From the NCBI GenBank assembly GCA_017848115.1, contig JAGAKZ010000030.1, positions 62,001 through 126,000 of the forward strand: a DNA stretch of 64,000 nt. Reading direction: 5' to 3'. Position numbers and translations under genes: made by a program. This DNA comes from Oscillospiraceae bacterium (GTDB taxonomy: Bacteria; Bacillota; Clostridia; Oscillospirales; Ruminococcaceae). The stretch's first letter is position 1; each line of letters begins with the position of its first letter. Below, piece after piece: positions 35,900 through 45,148 of the stretch. The notes below the pieces were generated by a model. That model ran no database searches. It saw only the letters and a program-made list of their open reading frames with translations, and was not told the origin of the DNA.

Positions 35900-36781
35900 T
35901 CAATTATCTGTTATTTCTTTAATCTGTTCATCAGACATTCCCATTTCACGCATTTTCTTGATGAGTTTTTCTGATTTTTCAATAGCGGATTGTTTTTGAG
36001 TTTCTAAAACCTGTTTTTCACTTTCTAAAATTTGTTTTTCTTTTTTCATTTTTTCCTCGGTTTCTTTCAACTGCAAAGTCAAATCGGCATTAATATCTGC
36101 AGCATATTTTTTAGCAAAATTTCTTACAGCGTCGCTCATAGCGTTCACTCCTTCTTCAGTATGTTTGATTTGTTTTATTCTGTCAGATAATGCACCGAAG
36201 TGCGAGATGTTCATATCCGTGTTTTTAAAGTATTCCATAAGTGGTGTTATGGGTCTGTTGGTTTTTACGGCTGTATTCAGATAAATTTCATGTATGCCAT
36301 TTGGTACTTCCTTATCATATCCATTGACTGTACGTTTTATCGAATAGTAATTATCATTTAATTTAAAAATATCAAAAGCAGTGATATATATGAGATAGAT
36401 ATCAGGAAGATTTTTGTATTTTACACCCTTTTCAAGATATGAAATATCGATATTTGACTGATAATATCGTATGCGTTTAGGGTGATAATCGTTATTTGGT
36501 TTCTGTACTTCAATGTTGTATATTTTACTTTTGCTGTCTTCAGCCAGTACATCAAGAGTAACTGAATGTGTATTAAGATTTCTTATGGAATATTGTGTTT
36601 TTACGTTCATAACTTTGAGATCGTAAATTCCTGTGATTTCCCTTAATATGTACTCACAAGCAGATTTATCTTTCATTACTTCAGAAAAAAAGCCGTCATC
36701 CATGAGGTTGAAGTCTTTGACAATAGCTTGTTTCTGTTCAAAAGTACCGATGAGGTCTTCATATTTTATTTCTTTTGTCAT
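35900..36781 (-). CDS. Rpn/PD-(D/E)XK nuclease transposase family protein, copy 1
   Basis: A 293-residue protein of the Rpn/PDDEXK-type transposase family abundant in Ruminococcus-like genomes. The nuclease core is in the first ~190 residues: GTFEQKQAIVKDFNLMDDGF, then the active-site strand pair LDVLAEDSKSKIYNIEVQ (Asp, then Glu-x-Gln), and RIRYYQSNIDISYLEKG. The tail from about residue 235 is Lys/Glu-rich coiled coil ending in an amphipathic motif (REMGMSDEQIKEI). It closely resembles the gene at 52134-52988. Related E. coli Rpn proteins are nucleases that promote recombination. Its ATG follows AAGGAG, and its promoter carries the tandem-repeat element shared with the tad operon. Confidence 0.88.
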   Translation of the reverse strand: MTKEIKYEDLIGTFEQKQAIVKDFNLMDDGFFSEVMKDKSACEYILREITGIYDLKVMNVKTQYSIRNLNTHSVTLDVLAEDSKSKIYNIEVQKPNNDYHPKRIRYYQSNIDISYLEKGVKYKNLPDIYLIYITAFDIFKLNDNYYSIKRTVNGYDKEVPNGIHEIYLNTAVKTNRPITPLMEYFKNTDMNISHFGALSDRIKQIKHTEEGVNAMSDAVRNFAKKYAADINADLTLQLKETEEKMKKEKQILESEKQVLETQKQSAIEKSEKLIKKMREMGMSDEQIKEITDN

Positions 36782-36853
36782 CTGTTTTCTCCTTAAATTA
36801 TACCATAAATATTTTTATGTCACAAGGTTTATGAAGTGTTTTTTATAATAGAG

Positions 36854-36920
36854 ATTATAACATTTTTTTGTAATCGGCACAATAGATTTTCCCTAAGAAG
36901 TAATTTTTATCCCTAAAACG
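36854..36920 (-). promoter_or_regulatory. Rpn-type gene 1 promoter with tandem 20-bp-period repeat element
   Basis: Read on the minus strand: CGTTTTAGGG (36911-36920), a 10-bp AT spacer, CTTCTTAGGG (36891-36900), AAAATCTA (8 bp), -35 TTGTGC (36877-36882), a 17-bp spacer and -10 TATAAT (36854-36859). The layout matches those at 23541-23607 and 53061-53128. The rest of the gap from 36782 to 37127 is AT-rich with nothing else I can identify. Confidence 0.7.
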
Positions 36921-37127
36921 CATTAAATTTCAAATATATTCCATACATATTTGCTTTGTACGTAAATTAGAAATTTAAAGCGAACAATTTGAAATATCAC
37001 AAATCAGCATTTTTGTGCAGATATATCTAAAATGAGCTAAAGTATACTATATATTTGTGTAGAAATTTTTATTGTATTATGGTATAATATATACATCTCT
37101 AATTTTATAAAGGGTGAAAAAATTTTT

Positions 37128-38255
37128 ATGGTATACTTTGATAATGCGGCCACAACTAAACCGGATAAAGCGGTTACTCTTGCGGTTTGTGATTGTATGG
37201 AAAATGAATTTGGAAATCCGTCGTCACTGCATATGCTTGGTGTAAAGGCGCAGGCGGTTATGGATAATGCGAGAAAAAATATAGCATCGGCTCTTATGAC
37301 AACACCTGAAACCATATACTTTACATCAGGTGCTACAGAGAGCAGTAATCTTGCGATAAAGGGAGCAGCAGGGGCATACGGACGCAGAAAGAAACGTCTT
37401 GTTACTACAACAGTGGAGCATTCCTCTGTTAAGGAGATATTTGACAGCCTTGAGAAAGAAGGCTATGAAGTGATACGTATATCTCCGGGAAGTGACGGCG
37501 AGTTTTCTGTTGATGATTTTACCGAAGCTGTTGATGAAAATACTTGCCTTATAAGCGTTATGCTTGTAAATAACGAAACAGGTTCGATTCTTCCGGTAAA
37601 GAAGATATTTTCAATGGCGAAGATGAAAAACAGTGAGATAATAACTCATTGCGATGCAGTTCAGGCGTTTATGAAAATACCTGTAAAGCCGGCTGATCTG
37701 AAAGCAGACCTTATTTCGATGAGTGCCCATAAAATATATGGACCTAAGGGGATCGGCGCTCTGTATGTGAAAAAGGGAGTACGACTTTTAAAACAAAATC
37801 TCGGAGGCAAGCAGGAAAATAATCTTCGTGGCGGAACAGAAGCCACTCCGTTAATAGCAGGTTTCGGAAAAACAGTTGAGATGCTGTCGGGAAATGTAAA
37901 CGAAAGATTTGCTCATTTTGAAAAATTAAGAAAATACAGTGTAGAAAAATTAAGCGGAATTGACGGAATATTTATTAATTCTCATGAAAATTCCGTTCCA
38001 TATATACTCAATATATCTGTAAAGGGTATACGTTCGGAAATATTACTGCATTTTCTTGAAGAAAAAGAAATATATGTTTCAAGTGGTTCAGCATGTTCAA
38101 AAGGTGCAAAAAGCGGTGTGCTTGCACAGTTTGGAATAGACCCTAAACTCGAAGACAGTGCTTTGCGTATAAGCTTTAATCATGAAAATACCAAAGAAGA
38201 AATAGACTTGTTTGTAAATGCACTGCTTGAAGCACAGAAAAGATTAAAAAGGTAA
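37128..38255 (+). CDS. cysteine desulfurase (NifS/IscS type, ThiI partner)
   Basis: A 375-residue PLP enzyme that converts Cys to Ala and passes persulfide sulfur to a partner. Conserved blocks are YFDNAATTKP at the N-terminus, EHSSVKE (His stacking on PLP), MSAHKIYGPKG with the Schiff-base Lys202, and SSGSACSKG with the catalytic Cys323. thiI follows 12 bases downstream, so the sulfur is probably destined for tRNA 4-thiouridine and possibly thiamine, as with NifZ-ThiI pairs. The ATG follows AAAGGGTGAAAAAA. Confidence 0.94.
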   Translation: MVYFDNAATTKPDKAVTLAVCDCMENEFGNPSSLHMLGVKAQAVMDNARKNIASALMTTPETIYFTSGATESSNLAIKGAAGAYGRRKKRLVTTTVEHSSVKEIFDSLEKEGYEVIRISPGSDGEFSVDDFTEAVDENTCLISVMLVNNETGSILPVKKIFSMAKMKNSEIITHCDAVQAFMKIPVKPADLKADLISMSAHKIYGPKGIGALYVKKGVRLLKQNLGGKQENNLRGGTEATPLIAGFGKTVEMLSGNVNERFAHFEKLRKYSVEKLSGIDGIFINSHENSVPYILNISVKGIRSEILLHFLEEKEIYVSSGSACSKGAKSGVLAQFGIDPKLEDSALRISFNHENTKEEIDLFVNALLEAQKRLKR

Positions 38256-38267
38256 AGAGGAATAAGT

Positions 38268-39440
38268 ATGAAAGAAATTATTTTAGCCAAATACGGGGAA
38301 ATTGCCCTTAAAGGACTTAACAAAAATACATTTGAAGACTTGCTTATAAAAAATATAAAGCGTCGTCTCAAACCACTCGGAAATTTTGATTATGTAAGAC
38401 AGCAGTCAACGATATACATTCAGTCAGCAGATGAAAATGCCGATCTTGATATGGTTATGGACAAGCTTGCAACTGTATTTGGTGTAGCTGCCATATGTAA
38501 AGCTGCAGTTTTAGAAAAAGATTTTGAAAAGATATGCAGTGGTGCATACGAATATCTTGAAGACACTCTTACATATGCAAGAACATTCAAAGTGGAAGCC
38601 AAGAGAGCTGATAAGCGTTTTCCGATGAAATCGCCTGAAATATGCATGGAACTCGGAGGAAGACTTCTTGAAAAGTTCCCGCACCTTAAAGTTGATGTAA
38701 AAAATCCTGAAATAACAGTTACTGTAGAAATACGTGATACAAATGCATATGTACATGCAGTAAAAATCCAGGGCGCAGGCGGTCTTCCCGTAGGAAGCAG
38801 CGGAAAGGCTATGCTTCTTGTATCGGGCGGTATAGACAGTCCTGTAGCAGGATATATGATGGCAAAGAGAGGCATACATATTTCAGCAGTTCATTTTGTA
38901 AGTCCTCCGTATACATCTGAACGTGCAAGAATAAAGGTTGAACAGCTTTGTGAGAAGCTTACAGGTTATTGCGGAAATATAGCATTTTTCTGTGTCCCTT
39001 TTACAGAAATACAGGAAGCTATAAAGGATAATTGTCCTGAAGAATATTTTACTATAATAATGCGTCGTCTTATGATGGAAATAGCGCAGAAACTTGCAGC
39101 TAAAGATGACTGCCTTGCACTTATCACAGGTGAAAGCGTTGGTCAGGTAGCAAGTCAGACACTTAAAGCGATAGCATGTACAGATGCAGTCTGCCGTATG
39201 CCTGTTTTCCGTCCTCTTATAGGAATGGACAAGACTGAGATAGTTGCTATTTCAAGGAAAATAGACACGTTTGATATATCAATACAGCCATATGAAGATT
39301 GTTGTACTGTTTTTACGCCAAAACATCCTAAAACTAAACCAAGTGTCGAGGAAATAGAGAATGCGCAAAATGCATTTGATTTTTCCGAAATGATAAAAAA
39401 AGCGATAGAAGAAACAGAGATGAAACTAATAAAATTATAA
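38268..39440 (+). CDS. thiI: tRNA sulfurtransferase ThiI
   Basis: A 390-residue enzyme that makes 4-thiouridine at position 8 of tRNA. It begins with the ferredoxin-like NFLD plus THUMP region (EIILAKYGEIALKGLNK, residues 2-18) followed by the PP-loop ATP pyrophosphatase domain with LVSGGIDSPVAGYMM (SGGIDSP about 185-191). MRRLMMEIAQ and TGESVGQVASQT follow. The C-terminal rhodanese domain of E. coli ThiI is absent, as usual in Firmicutes, where a cysteine desulfurase delivers sulfur directly. It is co-transcribed with that enzyme here. Confidence 0.96.
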   Translation: MKEIILAKYGEIALKGLNKNTFEDLLIKNIKRRLKPLGNFDYVRQQSTIYIQSADENADLDMVMDKLATVFGVAAICKAAVLEKDFEKICSGAYEYLEDTLTYARTFKVEAKRADKRFPMKSPEICMELGGRLLEKFPHLKVDVKNPEITVTVEIRDTNAYVHAVKIQGAGGLPVGSSGKAMLLVSGGIDSPVAGYMMAKRGIHISAVHFVSPPYTSERARIKVEQLCEKLTGYCGNIAFFCVPFTEIQEAIKDNCPEEYFTIIMRRLMMEIAQKLAAKDDCLALITGESVGQVASQTLKAIACTDAVCRMPVFRPLIGMDKTEIVAISRKIDTFDISIQPYEDCCTVFTPKHPKTKPSVEEIENAQNAFDFSEMIKKAIEETEMKLIKL

Positions 39441-39564
39441 TCCATTTAATAAATTGTTCATTATTTCATAAAATATCGTTAAAGTATTTTTGTGAAAAAC
39501 GCAATAAAAAACATATGGTTTAAAGGTGAAAAGATATAAAATGATAAAGATGTTGCTTGAAAAC

Positions 39565-39594
39565 TTGACAAAAGAGTTACAATGGTGGTAGAAT
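39565..39594 (+). promoter_or_regulatory. promoter of the sortase B cluster
   Basis: TTGACA (39565-39570), an 18-base spacer and TAGAAT (39589-39594), 80 bases before the first sortase ATG. Confidence 0.65.
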
Positions 39595-39673
39595 TGTTAA
39601 TGTTAAGTAACAATTCAGTTATGTAATAAAAATATAGTCAGGATTTTTGAGCAGCTTTTAGGAGAGATTTATT

Positions 39674-40711
39674 ATGGGTAAGTCAGCTGCCGGTAAAGCC
39701 AGGAAGAAGTTTTCTTATTTTGATGTGCTGAAAAATTTGTTCCCCTGGAAGGGAGATCCGGTAAGAGAAGTAATAAGGAAGATTATTTTTCTTATTGCAG
39801 TCATAGTGTTTGGTGTGTGTGCATTTCTGGTTTTTGATTATTTTTATGAAAATTATAAAAATAATCAGATGAACAAGGAAATTCAGAAAAATGTGCCAAG
39901 CCTTTCTGAGCTTGCGGATCTGATAGACAATGATGTGACAAATAAGGTAAGTTCGACCGAAATGCTTTCTTATATGGAAGATCTGATAGCGCAGATAGGA
40001 AATGATGATATCGTAGGATATATACAGATCCCTGATAAAAACGGTGATTGTAGTGATACAAAGGTAAATTATCCTATTGTTCAGAGTAGCAATGAAGCAG
40101 ACAGAGATTATTATCTTGATCATAATATCTACAAACAGGAAGTCAAAGCAGGTTCAATATATCTTGATTATAACTGTAGGCTTGATGCTTTGGAACGTTC
40201 GGATAATCTGGTGGTTTACGGACATGAGATGAAAGATGGAAGTATGTTCGGAAACCTTTCTGAGTACGATCATAACTATTCTTTTTACGAAAATCATCCT
40301 TGTATTGAACTTTCTTCAAGGTATGAAGTTTCTACGTACAAAATATTCGGTTTTTTCTATGCTGACGGCGGGCGTGGTGAGTGTGATTTTTATTATACTC
40401 AGACAACCGAATTTGAAGATGAGAAGACTTTTTATGATTATGTAAATCAGATAAAGAGACGTTCTCTTGTTCTTAACGAAGTTGATGTGAAGTACGGAGA
40501 TGAACTTCTGATACTTTCTACGTGTTCAACAGATTATTATACAGATGCACGTTTTGTAGTTGCCGCAAGAAAACTAAGAGACGGCGAAGACAAATACTCC
40601 GGTACGGAGAATAATTCAAGAAACCCTAATCCTCTCATGCCACTTGAGTGGTATAAGGCAAGAGGAGAAAAAAATACTTATGTTGATGACGGTTTTGTAC
40701 CGTATGGTTAA
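39674..40711 (+). CDS. class B sortase, first of pair
   Basis: A 345-residue membrane-anchored transpeptidase. A basic N-terminus with PWKGDPVREV precedes the transmembrane helix (residues ~37-58). The catalytic domain has VVYGHEMKDGSMF (catalytic His184), LSTCST (Cys284) and DARFVVAAR (Arg293). The GHxMxxGxMF pattern is typical of class B sortases. It lies 40 bases before a second class B sortase. Class B enzymes attach NPxTN-like proteins to the wall or build pili in some clostridia; no clear substrate is encoded beside it. Confidence 0.93.
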   Translation: MGKSAAGKARKKFSYFDVLKNLFPWKGDPVREVIRKIIFLIAVIVFGVCAFLVFDYFYENYKNNQMNKEIQKNVPSLSELADLIDNDVTNKVSSTEMLSYMEDLIAQIGNDDIVGYIQIPDKNGDCSDTKVNYPIVQSSNEADRDYYLDHNIYKQEVKAGSIYLDYNCRLDALERSDNLVVYGHEMKDGSMFGNLSEYDHNYSFYENHPCIELSSRYEVSTYKIFGFFYADGGRGECDFYYTQTTEFEDEKTFYDYVNQIKRRSLVLNEVDVKYGDELLILSTCSTDYYTDARFVVAARKLRDGEDKYSGTENNSRNPNPLMPLEWYKARGEKNTYVDDGFVPYG

Positions 40712-40751
40712 ATAGGCTTAATCGGGGATTGGCGAGGAGAAATTATTTGTT

Positions 40752-41606
40752 ATGGGAAAGAAAAAAGTTATAATAGCGATTGTTGCAGTTGTTTTGATTT
40801 TTGCGATAGTTGCATTAGTTTATATATTGACCTCAGACGGAGATGAAAAGAGGGTTGAGGTGATACCGGAGACTACTACTGCAGTTGTGACCGAGGCGCC
40901 TGTTACTACGGTGGCAACAACCGAAGAAACAACACCGGTTACTACTTTTCCTCCTTTTGTGAATGGTTTGAGTCTGAAAGCTCAGGAGGCTAAAAAGTCA
41001 AATCCGGATACTGTAGGATGGATACGTCTTAGCAATACAGTTATAGATTATCCGCTTGTCAGAACAAATGATAATGAATACTATGTATCCACAAACTTTG
41101 ACAGAAATGCTGATCCTGCAGGTTGGGTCTTTGTGGATTACAGATGTGATTTCGGACCGGATTATTACTCAGATAACCTTCTCACTTACGGTCATAACAT
41201 GGCCGATGGCTCTATGTTCAGTGATTTGAAAAAATATCAGCGTGATGAGTCATTTTATGAGGCAAACCCAATTATTGAAGTCAGCTCGCTTTATGCTGAC
41301 TATCAGTACAAAGTTTTTGCGTTTATGCTTTGCAATGGCGTCAAGGGTTCGGATTTTGAGTTCTGGAATTATATTAACTTTGCTCCCGGAACAGATGCAT
41401 GGTCACTTGATGAATACCTTGCGAAGATTAACGATAAATCACTTATAACTACCAACGTTGATGTTAAGGAAGGAGATAAATTTCTCCTGATGTCTACATG
41501 CAACACAGGTGATACTACCGATTCTACACGTTTTGTTGTCCTGGCAAGAATGGTCAGACCCGGAGAAGATGCGTATGAAGGCACTACCGGAAGTTCCAGA
41601 CGATAA
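40752..41606 (+). CDS. class B sortase, second of pair
   Basis: A 284-residue sortase. After an N-terminal helix (residues ~5-25) comes a Thr/Pro/Val-rich linker (residues ~37-70, with repeated TTT and VTEAP) that would span the wall, then the catalytic domain: LLTYGHNMADGSMF (His148), STCNTG (Cys250) and TRFVVLAR (Arg260). A similar Thr/Pro linker occurs in the SpoIID-domain protein encoded next, suggesting joint surface placement. It shares the GH-M-DGSMF signature with the first sortase but otherwise diverges, so the two may have different substrates. Confidence 0.93.
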   Translation: MGKKKVIIAIVAVVLIFAIVALVYILTSDGDEKRVEVIPETTTAVVTEAPVTTVATTEETTPVTTFPPFVNGLSLKAQEAKKSNPDTVGWIRLSNTVIDYPLVRTNDNEYYVSTNFDRNADPAGWVFVDYRCDFGPDYYSDNLLTYGHNMADGSMFSDLKKYQRDESFYEANPIIEVSSLYADYQYKVFAFMLCNGVKGSDFEFWNYINFAPGTDAWSLDEYLAKINDKSLITTNVDVKEGDKFLLMSTCNTGDTTDSTRFVVLARMVRPGEDAYEGTTGSSRR

Positions 41607-41685
41607 GGTGTAGAAAAAGAAGTATTTCAATAAGTGAAAATTTAAAAATAAAGCTCTTAAAAGAAGAGTTTGGATGGAGTCTTTT

Positions 41686-42993
41686 ATGAAAGAACAATTA
41701 CCGCTAAAGCGTATATTTGCAGGATTTGCAGCATGCGTTGTAACTGCGGTTACAGTGAATGTGGCAGGTTCAGTAAATGAAATGGCACTTAAGAAGCAGG
41801 CGAACTCCTACGTTGTAAAAAGCGAATCGGTTTCTGCTTTCCGCAATGGTGCTTATGCCCCGGTTAGAGCGCTCAATCATGAAGAAAACAACGAAAATAT
41901 ACAAACTTTAAATTTAGAAAAAGATGTGACAACGTTTGTATCGGTTTCTTCTCAAACAACGACGACGGTTAATACCGAGCCTCTTGAAAATGAAGAAAAT
42001 GAGGAATATGAAGTTACAGACTGGTGGAAAGCAGAACTTTCCGATTATAGCGAAACACTTCAGCAGCAGGATCTTGTTCCTATTGAAACAACGACTCCTG
42101 CAGTAACAGAAGCTCCGGTTGAGGAAACTCAGCCACAGACAGAGCCGACAAGTACAGAGCCTGTTGTACTTACTCCTGCTCCTGTAGAAGATACTGCTCC
42201 GTCAGCAAAACCGGTTGAATTACCCGGTGATTTGCAGCCCGGTACATTTTATCTTACAAGCTATGGTTACGGTCACGGTGTAGGTCTCAGCCAGAACGGT
42301 GCGAATTTTTATGCCACATATTCAGATTATGATTATCTGCAGATATTACAGCACTATTATCCCGGAACAACAGTTATGTATACACCGGGTGCAGAGTCAG
42401 AAACAATATCTGTAAGAGGATATACAGGTGGTGTGGTTGACATCGTTTCTATGGTGTGTAACGCCGAAATAGGTTCATCTTTTGATGTTGAGGCTATAAA
42501 AGCGCAGGCAATAGCAGCATACACGTACATAAAATATTCCGGTGGTTCTACAAACGGAATGGCGATAAAACCGGGTGCCGATCAGAAGATAATAGACGCA
42601 GTAAAGTCTGTGCTTGGTCAGGCAGTATATTATAATGGTTCATTTGCACTTACACAGTTTTATGCATCAAGTGGTGGAGCGACAGCTTCATGCAAGGATA
42701 TATTCTATGAGGATATCCCATATCTCAGATCTGTTCCTTGTGCATATGATGATGTATATGATCCTAACTACGGATATCTTGTGACACTAAGCGTTGATTC
42801 ACTCAGAAATAAAATACAAAATGCATATGGGATCACACTCTCCTCTGATTACAGTTCATGGATTCAGCTTGTTGAAGGTGACGGAGGATATATAGCAGAT
42901 GTAATTATTGATGGTAAGAAAACTGTTGATGGTTATTCATTTGCGAGAACATTAGGTTTAAAATCAGGTAAGTTTACTGTGGTTTATACCTGA
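41686..42993 (+). CDS. SpoIID/LytB-domain surface protein with permuted domain order
   Basis: About 435 residues: signal anchor (residues ~8-30), a long Thr/Glu/Pro linker (~70-175) and a SpoIID-type domain. In SpoIID and LytB the block with the catalytic Glu (EMP-SFP-EALKAQAVAARTY) comes first and GHGVGMSQ-GA...ILxHYYPGT comes last. Here GHGVGLSQNGA (196-206) and ILQHYYPGT come first, and AEIGSSFDVEAIKAQAIAAYTY (Glu261) follows, so the domain appears circularly permuted. SpoIID is a lytic transglycosylase on denuded peptidoglycan; activity here is inferred from the retained Glu. ATG 41686 after ATGGAGT is preferred over 41674. It follows two class B sortases. Confidence 0.8.
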   Translation: MKEQLPLKRIFAGFAACVVTAVTVNVAGSVNEMALKKQANSYVVKSESVSAFRNGAYAPVRALNHEENNENIQTLNLEKDVTTFVSVSSQTTTTVNTEPLENEENEEYEVTDWWKAELSDYSETLQQQDLVPIETTTPAVTEAPVEETQPQTEPTSTEPVVLTPAPVEDTAPSAKPVELPGDLQPGTFYLTSYGYGHGVGLSQNGANFYATYSDYDYLQILQHYYPGTTVMYTPGAESETISVRGYTGGVVDIVSMVCNAEIGSSFDVEAIKAQAIAAYTYIKYSGGSTNGMAIKPGADQKIIDAVKSVLGQAVYYNGSFALTQFYASSGGATASCKDIFYEDIPYLRSVPCAYDDVYDPNYGYLVTLSVDSLRNKIQNAYGITLSSDYSSWIQLVEGDGGYIADVIIDGKKTVDGYSFARTLGLKSGKFTVVYT

Positions 42994-43009
42994 TAAAAAT
43001 AGTTGATTT

Positions 43010-43057
43010 AAAGCTTTTCTGAAATATCATGAATGTTAATTTCAGAAAAGCTTTTTC
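43010..43057 (+). terminator. rho-independent terminator after SpoIID-domain gene
   Basis: A 16-bp stem AAAGCTTTTCTGAAAT (43010-43025) with ATTTCAGAAAAGCTTT (43039-43054), then TTC and TTT. Confidence 0.85.
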
Positions 43058-43079
43058 TTTATAAAAAGGGGGTATATTT

Positions 43080-44381
43080 ATGAATATGTATGAAATTATT
43101 TCAAAAACCAAAAGAGGCATTGAACTCACAGCTGAAGAAATCAAGTTAATGGTAGACGGCTATGTTAAAAAGGAAATACCGGATTACCAGATGTCTGCTT
43201 GGCTTATGGCTGTTTGTTTCAAATCTCTCACTCAAAAGGAAACACTTGCTCTGACTGAGGCGATGAGAGATTCGGGAGACCTTGTAGATTTAACCGGAAT
43301 ATCCACTGTGACAGTTGACAAACACAGTACAGGTGGTGTAGGTGACAAGACAAGTCTTATTATAGGACCGGTTGTCGCTGCGTGTGGTGTAAGCGTTCCT
43401 AAGATGTCGGGAAAAGGACTTGGCCATACAGGTGGCACTATAGATAAGCTGGAAAGTATACCCGGATGTAAAACACAGATCCCGTTTGAACAGTTTATAG
43501 ATCATATAAATAAAACAGGTTTTTCTATAGTTTCGCAGAGTGGAAATCTTGTCCCGGCAGATAAGCTTCTATATGCTTTACGTGATGTAACAGCGACGGT
43601 CGATAGTATACCTCTCATATGTTCAAGTATAATGAGCAAAAAACTTGCAATGGGTGCTGATTGTATATTGCTTGATGTCAAGATGGGCAGTGGTGCATTT
43701 ATGAAAAATACAGAAGATGCATGCAGTCTTGCAGAACTTATGGTTTCGGTAGGTAAAAATGCAGGTAAAAAATGTATGGCTGTTGTAACAGATATGGATA
43801 TACCGCTTGGAAAGGCAATAGGAAATACTCTTGAAGTAATAGAAGCAACAGAAATTTTAAAAGGTAATGATAAGGGCAGACTTTATGAACTGTGCATGGA
43901 ATTGTCGGCATATATGCTTGTACTCGCTGGGAAAGGAACAAAAGATGAGTGCAGAAAACTTGCCCAAGAAGCGATCGTTTCAGGAAAGGCGCTTGAAGTT
44001 TTCAAACGTTCTGTAATGCAACAGGGCGGCGATACAGCTTTTATTGATGATTATGGTATGATTGATAAAGCGACTCTAAGACGTGAAGTGTACAGCTTGT
44101 CAGACGGATATATAGTGAAGATGGACAGTGAAGTTATAGGTAGAGCATCACTTGCACTCGGCGCAGGCAGAGTGACCAAAGAGAGTAGCATAGACTATAC
44201 AGCAGGAATAATGCTTGAAAAAGAGTATGGGGATTATGTAAAGAAGGGTGAAAAGCTTATGACTCTTATTACTTCGTCAGATTGTGACATTGAAGATATT
44301 GCAGGAAAATTGATTGAAACAATCGAAATATCAGAAAACAAGCCGCAAGAAAGGCCGGTAATCATAAAAACTGTAGGATGA
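43080..44381 (+). CDS. pdp: pyrimidine-nucleoside phosphorylase
   Basis: A 433-residue enzyme of the thymidine/pyrimidine nucleoside phosphorylase family, which splits uridine, thymidine or deoxyuridine with phosphate. The family signature is SGKGLGHTGGTIDKLESIPG; VTVDKHSTGGVGDKTS binds phosphate, and KKLAMGADCILLDVKMGSGAFM follows. The C-terminal PYNP domain is present. Full length resembles Bacillus Pdp; the exact substrate range cannot be told from DeoA. The ATG has AAAAAGGGGG upstream. It stands alone between terminators. Confidence 0.94.
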   Translation: MNMYEIISKTKRGIELTAEEIKLMVDGYVKKEIPDYQMSAWLMAVCFKSLTQKETLALTEAMRDSGDLVDLTGISTVTVDKHSTGGVGDKTSLIIGPVVAACGVSVPKMSGKGLGHTGGTIDKLESIPGCKTQIPFEQFIDHINKTGFSIVSQSGNLVPADKLLYALRDVTATVDSIPLICSSIMSKKLAMGADCILLDVKMGSGAFMKNTEDACSLAELMVSVGKNAGKKCMAVVTDMDIPLGKAIGNTLEVIEATEILKGNDKGRLYELCMELSAYMLVLAGKGTKDECRKLAQEAIVSGKALEVFKRSVMQQGGDTAFIDDYGMIDKATLRREVYSLSDGYIVKMDSEVIGRASLALGAGRVTKESSIDYTAGIMLEKEYGDYVKKGEKLMTLITSSDCDIEDIAGKLIETIEISENKPQERPVIIKTVG

Positions 44382-44462
44382 TTTTTGGGATGATTTGTTT
44401 TTATGTCGATAAATGTTTGTCATAATATCTGAAAAATATTATAAATTATGTTCTTAAATATA

Positions 44463-44491
44463 TTGACAAAACATAAAAAAAACGATAAAAT
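44463..44491 (+). promoter_or_regulatory. promoter of the zinc-ribbon protein gene
   Basis: TTGACA (44463-44468), a 17-base spacer and TAAAAT (44486-44491). Confidence 0.65.
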
Positions 44492-44642
44492 TAAATATAC
44501 AGACACAAAAAAATAATGCACCTATGCCCAGAAAGGTGATAAGTTTTTTATGGCTGTACAATTTTCAAATGTGTGGAAAATTATCACAACAGTATTTATC
44601 GTGATATTCTCGATAAATGAAGGAAATCAGGAGGATTATAAA

Positions 44643-45086
44643 ATGGGTTTTTTGGACAAAGTAGGTAGATTTGCAGAAAAAGCAGGAGAAAATATGGCTA
44701 AAGCAGCAACAGGCGTTGCAGATAAGTCAAAGACACTTGCGGAGAAAACAAAATTAAAAAGTCAGATAAACAATGAAAAATCTTCAATAAATAAGGCATA
44801 TGCCGAACTCGGTAAAAAATACTATGAGCTTTCAGGAATAAATCCTGCACCTGAGTATATGGAATTTGTAAGTCAGATAAAAGCATCAATGGTACATATT
44901 GAAGAACTTGAACAGCAGATCGCAGCTCTTGAAATAGAAAGCACATGTCCTAAGTGTGGTGCTGCTATGAGAAGAGATCAGCAGTTCTGTCAGGCATGCG
45001 GTTCAAGAACAGAAAACTTTGTAGACGTTCCTGCTTCAGCTGTTGAAGTAGTTCCGGAAGTGGAACGTGCAGCAGAAAATCAGTAA
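44643..45086 (+). CDS. helical protein with C-terminal zinc ribbon
   Basis: A 147-residue protein: a helical, Lys/Glu/Ala-rich N-terminal region (FLDKVGRFAEKAGENMAKAA), a coiled-coil segment (residues ~35-95) and a double-CxxC zinc ribbon, CPKCGAAMRRDQQFCQACG. An in-frame ATG at 44550 also has a possible ribosome site (AAAGGTGAT) and would add a hydrophobic 31-residue start, but the ATG at 44643 follows a full AGGAGG and begins the family-like MGFLDKVG. Small proteins of this build are common and uncharacterised in Clostridia. Confidence 0.75.
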   Translation: MGFLDKVGRFAEKAGENMAKAATGVADKSKTLAEKTKLKSQINNEKSSINKAYAELGKKYYELSGINPAPEYMEFVSQIKASMVHIEELEQQIAALEIESTCPKCGAAMRRDQQFCQACGSRTENFVDVPASAVEVVPEVERAAENQ

Positions 45087-45100
45087 CACTTAATAAATAA

Positions 45101-45137
45101 TAAAAAGCTGTCATCTTTTTTGAGTGACAGCTTTTTA
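45101..45137 (+). terminator. rho-independent terminator
   Basis: AAAAAGCTGTCA (45102-45113) pairs perfectly with TGACAGCTTTTT (45125-45136) around an 11-base loop. Confidence 0.9.
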
Positions 45138-45148
45138 TTATTTAAATC

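Noticed and set aside
36782-36900. Terminal inverted repeat of a transposon next to Rpn-type gene 1
   Set aside because: The conserved sequence near both copies lies only upstream, contains promoter boxes and also precedes the tad operon, so it is regulatory rather than a transposon end.
42136-42230. Pro/Thr/Glu-rich low-complexity DNA in the SpoIID-domain gene as a repeat array or CRISPR-like element
   Set aside because: It is a coding linker with irregular codons and no repeated spacers.
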